Positions 6,388 to 6,569 of a DNA stretch of 6,569 nucleotides are shown here, in pieces. The DNA is from Desulfuromonadales bacterium (GTDB taxonomy: Bacteria > Desulfobacterota > Desulfuromonadia > Desulfuromonadales > BM103), in assembly GCA_030614505.1 (NCBI GenBank), contig JAUWTX010000122.1, forward strand, positions 1-6,569, given 5' to 3'. Position 1 is the stretch's first letter, and each line of letters begins with the position of its first letter. The notes beneath the pieces were generated by a model. The model saw only the letters and a list, made by a program, of their open reading frames with translations, had not been told where the DNA came from and did no database searches. Made by a program: the position numbers and the translations under genes.

Positions 6388-6416
6388 TTGACCGGTTACC
6401 TTGTAATCTCTATTAT
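6388..6416 (+). promoter_or_regulatory. Sigma70 promoter of the right-edge lipoprotein gene
   Basis: TTGACC (6388-6393, 5/6) and TATTAT (6411-6416, 5/6) are separated by an ideal 17-bp spacer. Transcription would start near 6423, leaving a 30-base leader before the ATG at 6453. This is the best promoter match in the window and suggests steady housekeeping expression. Confidence 0.62.
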
Positions 6417-6452
6417 ACCGAGACATTAGCCATCACTAACCAGGAGAAAAGT

Positions 6453-6569
6453 ATGTACAAATTGGTTGCAATCATTCTAACAGGAATATTTTTCTGTTTG
6501 ACTCTGGGTTGCTCGCAGGAGGAAACACCTGCGACACAGGAGCAGGCGAAAACAGAAGTCGTAAAGCAG
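6453..6569 (+). CDS. Small lipoprotein, N-terminal part (cut by window edge)
   Basis: The frame is open from the ATG to the window end (39 residues, no stop). AGGAG lies 6 bases upstream and a good promoter lies ahead. The protein begins with a hydrophobic signal (MYKLVAIILTGIFFCLTLGC) ending in Leu-Gly-Cys20, a lipobox-like site with Thr rather than Leu at -3. After Cys20 comes a polar, glutamate- and glutamine-rich low-complexity stretch (SQEETPATQEQAKTEVVKQ), which looks like a flexible linker to a domain beyond the edge. The +2 residue is Ser, suggesting the outer membrane. The visible part gives no clue to function. Confidence 0.7.
   Translation, partial: MYKLVAIILTGIFFCLTLGCSQEETPATQEQAKTEVVKQ

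Overview
This window reads as an ordinary chromosomal segment of a Gram-negative bacterium. The evidence is two lipoprotein signal peptides, an exported TPR protein, clear AGGAG-type ribosome binding sites and sigma70-like promoters. The protein set (SuhB-like phosphatase, CysZ/EI24-like membrane protein, Amt, membrane diguanylate cyclase, CIA30-domain protein, SYLF lipoprotein) fits a gammaproteobacterium or a member of the Desulfuromonadota. The sequence alone does not decide between them.

Layout. From the left edge to about 2000 lies a minus-strand operon, transcribed right to left: a CysZ/EI24-like membrane protein, an inositol-monophosphatase-family enzyme 22 bp later, and a secreted TPR protein only 4 bp after that, which runs off the window at base 1. 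A 290-bp divergent intergenic region follows. Then comes a plus-strand ammonium transporter gene, whose real start is probably 60 bp inside the longest open frame. Amt ends in a short convergent gap holding a 12-bp stem terminator. On its other side is a minus-strand, multi-pass membrane diguanylate cyclase with a GGEEF active site. A second divergent gap with a sigma70-like promoter leads to a plus-strand CIA30-domain protein. It converges on a minus-strand SYLF/Ysc84-domain lipoprotein. Between the two are a 19-bp tandem repeat and a strong bidirectional terminator. A third divergent gap, with a good sigma70 promoter, an extended -10 promoter and a small palindrome, separates the SYLF lipoprotein from the beginning of another small lipoprotein cut by the right edge.

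How the genes fit together. Only the leftmost three genes look co-transcribed. The others are single-gene units separated by terminators and promoters. No pathway clearly links them: ammonium uptake, c-di-GMP synthesis and two envelope lipoproteins are simply neighbours. I found no mobile element, CRISPR array, RNA gene or defence-type cassette, and nothing that supports a previously undescribed system. The points most worth checking are the amt gene without an adjacent glnK, the cyclase without an inhibitory site but with a strongly basic insert, the stand-alone CIA30 protein, and the small repeats and palindrome in the intergenic gaps.
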